Assembly (NCBI RefSeq): GCF_023656745.1
Contig: NZ_JAMOKO010000005.1
Span: forward strand, 1-64,000
Direction of reading: 5' to 3'
From: Collinsella sp. BG-O-102
GTDB lineage: Bacteria > Actinomycetota > Coriobacteriia > Coriobacteriales > Coriobacteriaceae
DNA: 64,000 nucleotides
Below, in pieces: positions 62,194 to 64,000 of the stretch (the stretch's first letter is position 1; every line of letters starts with the position of its first letter). The position numbers and the translations under genes were made by a program. Under the pieces are notes generated by a model. The model was not told the origin of the DNA, did not search any database, and saw only the letters and a program-made list of their open reading frames with translations.

Positions 62194-62556
62194 ATGCCCC
62201 AGGAAATCAAGATTGACGGCATCGGCATTTCGCCCGATGTTCTGACCGCCATCGTCTCGCGCGCCGTGTCCGATGTCGAGGGCATCGCCTCCGTTGGCGT
62301 CAAGGACCTTGCCACCAACCTTGTCTCCATGATGCTCTCGTCCAAGGCCCCGGCTTCTGAGCCGGCGGTCGAGGCCGAGGTCGTCGGCGACAAGCTCGCA
62401 CTCACCGTGCGTGTCGTGGTGTTCTTTGGCTATCCGTTCAAGAAACTCGCCGAGGCCGTTCGCGCCGCCGTGGTCGCTGCCATCGATGCCCAGGTTGGCG
62501 TCGAGGTCGAGCGCGTTGACGTTTGCATCGACGGCCTCGTTTTCCCCAAGGAGTAA
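62194..62556 (+). CDS. Asp23/Gls24 family protein, second copy
   Basis: The 120 aa product matches the Asp23 family: ISPDVLTAIVSRAVSDVEGIASVGV at the start, alternating beta strands with VRVVVFFGYPFKKLAEAVRAAV, and VERVDVCIDGLVF at the end. AGGAGG precedes the ATG. The position between efp and nusB is the common Gram-positive site for this gene (yqhY in Bacillus). The copy at 16058 belongs to the yloU-type context. Confidence 0.88.
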   Translation: MPQEIKIDGIGISPDVLTAIVSRAVSDVEGIASVGVKDLATNLVSMMLSSKAPASEPAVEAEVVGDKLALTVRVVVFFGYPFKKLAEAVRAAVVAAIDAQVGVEVERVDVCIDGLVFPKE

Positions 62557-62559
62557 CCT

Positions 62560-63147
62560 TTGAGCCTTAAGGTTTATCGCGGGCGTACGCTTGCCCGCAG
62601 TCAGGCGCTGCAGCTGCTGTTCCAGGCCGAGGCCACGGACAGCCCGCTCGAGCGCGTCCTCGAGGGTGATTTCCTGATCTCGAAGGGTCCCCTCGACCCC
62701 TATGCGCTGGAGCTGTGCCGCGGTGCTTACGAGCATATCGACCGCATCGACTGCGCCCTGCGCTCCGTTGCCAAGAACTGGGATCTTATGCGCATGCCCG
62801 GCGCCGATCGCAATCTGCTGCGTATCGCCGTTTATGAGATGCGTTTCCTCACCGACGAGGAGGTCTCGGACGCCATCGTGATCAACGAGGCCGTCGAACT
62901 TGCCAAGGCCTATGGCACCGACCAGTCCGCGTCGTTCGTCAACGGCGTTCTGGGTAAGATCGCTCGCAGCGAGGAACTGCCGGGCGAGGACCTATACCAG
63001 GAGCTGCTGGCCGAGGATCGCGCTCGCGAGGAGGCACAGGCTGCCGAGGCTGCCGCTAAGGTTGCGGTTGCCCAGGCTGAGGCTGGTGTGCTGGCCGAGG
63101 ATGCGGACGCTGCTGAGGCCGTCGAGGCCGACTCCGTCGAGGAGTAG
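62560..63147 (+). CDS. nusB: Transcription antitermination factor NusB
   Basis: Binds boxA with NusE/S10 for rRNA antitermination. The 195 aa product starts by TTG at 62560 (AAGGAG upstream in the asp23 end) and has the helical NusB fold: GRTLARSQALQLLFQAE, DRNLLRIAVYEM and INEAVELAKAYGTDQSASFVNGVL. The last about 45 residues are an Ala/Glu-rich extension beyond the usual about 140 residues. Confidence 0.94.
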   Translation: MSLKVYRGRTLARSQALQLLFQAEATDSPLERVLEGDFLISKGPLDPYALELCRGAYEHIDRIDCALRSVAKNWDLMRMPGADRNLLRIAVYEMRFLTDEEVSDAIVINEAVELAKAYGTDQSASFVNGVLGKIARSEELPGEDLYQELLAEDRAREEAQAAEAAAKVAVAQAEAGVLAEDADAAEAVEADSVEE

Positions 63148-63149
63148 CC

Positions 63150-63389
63150 ATGCCAGAGGGTTCCGTCCGCAACTTTGATGAGATCTCGGACCGTCTGGAC
63201 CAGATCATCGCTACCGTTCGCTCCAAGGATACGTCCTTGGAGCGTTCACTCGATCTGTTTGACGAAGCGATTGAGCTGGGCTCCCGCGCGGTCGATATGG
63301 TCGATAAGTTTGAGCTGACGCCGCGTGAGGCCGACAAGCTCGAGCAGGAATACGATGAGGATGCGGCAAACGAATCCCAGGATAGCTAG
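63150..63389 (+). CDS. xseB: Exodeoxyribonuclease VII small subunit
   Basis: Small partner of XseA in single-strand DNA degradation. The 79 aa product has the helical-hairpin family pattern NFDEISDRLDQIIATVRSKD and LERSLDLFDEAIELG, with an acidic end. It begins 2 nt after nusB. The large-subunit gene xseA, which usually lies between nusB and xseB, is not in this window. Confidence 0.9.
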   Translation: MPEGSVRNFDEISDRLDQIIATVRSKDTSLERSLDLFDEAIELGSRAVDMVDKFELTPREADKLEQEYDEDAANESQDS

Positions 63390-63415
63390 GCTGCATCTCC
63401 GGATACGAATGGTTG

Positions 63416-64000
63416 ATGGCATTCATGAAACGCGTGCGTCTTGATGACGAACTGATTTCACAGGGCATCTGCGCCGATCGCGCGGATGCCCTTCGCACTC
63501 TTATGGCCGGCTTGGTCTCGAGTGGCGGTGAGCGCTTGACTTCGCCGGGTCTTAAGGTGATGCCGGGGCTGCCGCTGCACGTGAAGGGGCGCATTCCCTA
63601 TGTTGGCCGCGGCGGTCTTAAGCTCGAAGGCGCGCTTGATGCGTTTGGCATCAATCCGACGGGCCTTGCCTGTCTGGATGTGGGCTGCTCTACCGGGGGT
63701 TTTACCGATTGCCTGCTCAAGCGCGGAGCTGCGACCGTTGTCTCTGTGGACGTGGGTCGCGCCCAGTTCGATTGGTCGTTGCGTCAGGACGATCGCGTGA
63801 CGCTGCATGAGCGCACAAACGTGACGCAGCTGCCTGAGCTTGGCTATGCCGGCGCCATCGACCTGGCTGTGTGTGATGTCTCGTTTACCAGCATCGCGAA
63901 CATTATCGATGCGGTACTGGCGTGCCTGGCGCCTACGGGTGCATTCTGCACGCTCGTAAAGCCACAGTTTGAAGCTCCGGCGGCGCTGGTGGGCGAGGGC
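63416..64000 (+). CDS. TlyA family rRNA cytidine-2'-O-methyltransferase/hemolysin-like, partial
   Basis: The gene runs off the window; 195 codons are present. It has an N-terminal S4 domain (RVRLDDELISQGICADRADAL), then YVGRGGLKLEGAL and the SAM-binding motif LDVGCSTGGFTDCLLKRGA, then CDVSFTSI and LVKPQFEA, all typical of TlyA. TlyA methylates 16S and 23S rRNA in mycobacteria. The start is uncertain: TTG 63413, ATG 63416 and ATG 63425 are in frame and none has a strong ribosome-binding site. Confidence 0.9.
   Translation, partial: MAFMKRVRLDDELISQGICADRADALRTLMAGLVSSGGERLTSPGLKVMPGLPLHVKGRIPYVGRGGLKLEGALDAFGINPTGLACLDVGCSTGGFTDCLLKRGAATVVSVDVGRAQFDWSLRQDDRVTLHERTNVTQLPELGYAGAIDLAVCDVSFTSIANIIDAVLACLAPTGAFCTLVKPQFEAPAALVGEG

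Overview
The window is an ordinary but gene-dense stretch of a GC-rich Gram-positive chromosome. Gene content, codon bias and gene order (rimP-nusA-infB-rbfA, dnaG-rpoD, rpmF-plsX-acpP-rnc-smc-ftsY-ffh, alaS-ruvX-mltG-...-pepQ-efp-nusB) point to an actinobacterium of the class Coriobacteriia. Short palindromes of a kind I associate with that group suggest a Collinsella-like gut organism; the genus is an inference, since no rRNA or other decisive marker is present. No prophage, transposase gene or CRISPR array is visible.

Layout. 1-2.9 kb: an untranslated region with large inverted repeats, then leuS. 3.0-3.6 kb: a lipoprotein on the minus strand. 3.86-14.0 kb: a strong promoter and a terminator-like leader, followed by a long translation/RNA operon (rimP, nusA, infB, rbfA, nrnA, truB, ribF, dnaG) with many 4-8 nt overlaps. 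14.1-15.9 kb: rpoD and two identical tRNA-Asn genes. 16-21.4 kb: an Asp23/fatty-acid-kinase-like pair, then recG, rsmD, coaD. 21.5-31 kb: a coiled-coil protein, the DUF177 protein, rpmF, plsX, acpP, rnc, smc, ftsY, ffh (L32, phospholipid entry, ACP, RNase III, condensin and the SRP pathway). 31-36.4 kb: a DUF134-NifX fusion with two palindromic operators, thyA-folA, an rRNA/tRNA methyltransferase, a MATE transporter and cobO. 36.4-43.5 kb: ftsH, DUF523, a GldA-like dehydrogenase and ileS under a classical isoleucine T-box. 43.6-53 kb: lspA-rluD, a membrane glycosyltransferase, a small prepilin peptidase, dgt, rarA, and a four-gene group with a SigB/F-type sigma factor. 53-64 kb: alaS, ruvX, mltG, yqeG, aroK, an aroB-like gene, pepQ, efp, asp23, nusB, xseB and the start of tlyA (cut by the window end).

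Most genes are housekeeping genes for translation, replication, secretion and envelope lipid synthesis. The most unusual points are: (1) an AroB homologue beside an intact-looking shikimate kinase that has lost the metal ligands and catalytic residues of dehydroquinate synthase, at a position where aroE/aroC/aroQ would be expected; (2) an RsbW-like protein without the nucleotide-binding residues of the anti-sigma kinases, next to its sigma factor; (3) an in-frame DUF134-NifX fusion with a His/Cys-rich tail, a good internal ribosome-binding site and a pair of operators 53 bp apart; (4) a roughly 130-nt near-perfect hairpin abutting the leuS Shine-Dalgarno; (5) a promoter-terminator-rimP arrangement suggesting attenuation of the nusA operon; and (6) several palindromic REP-like elements that sit on or next to stop codons.
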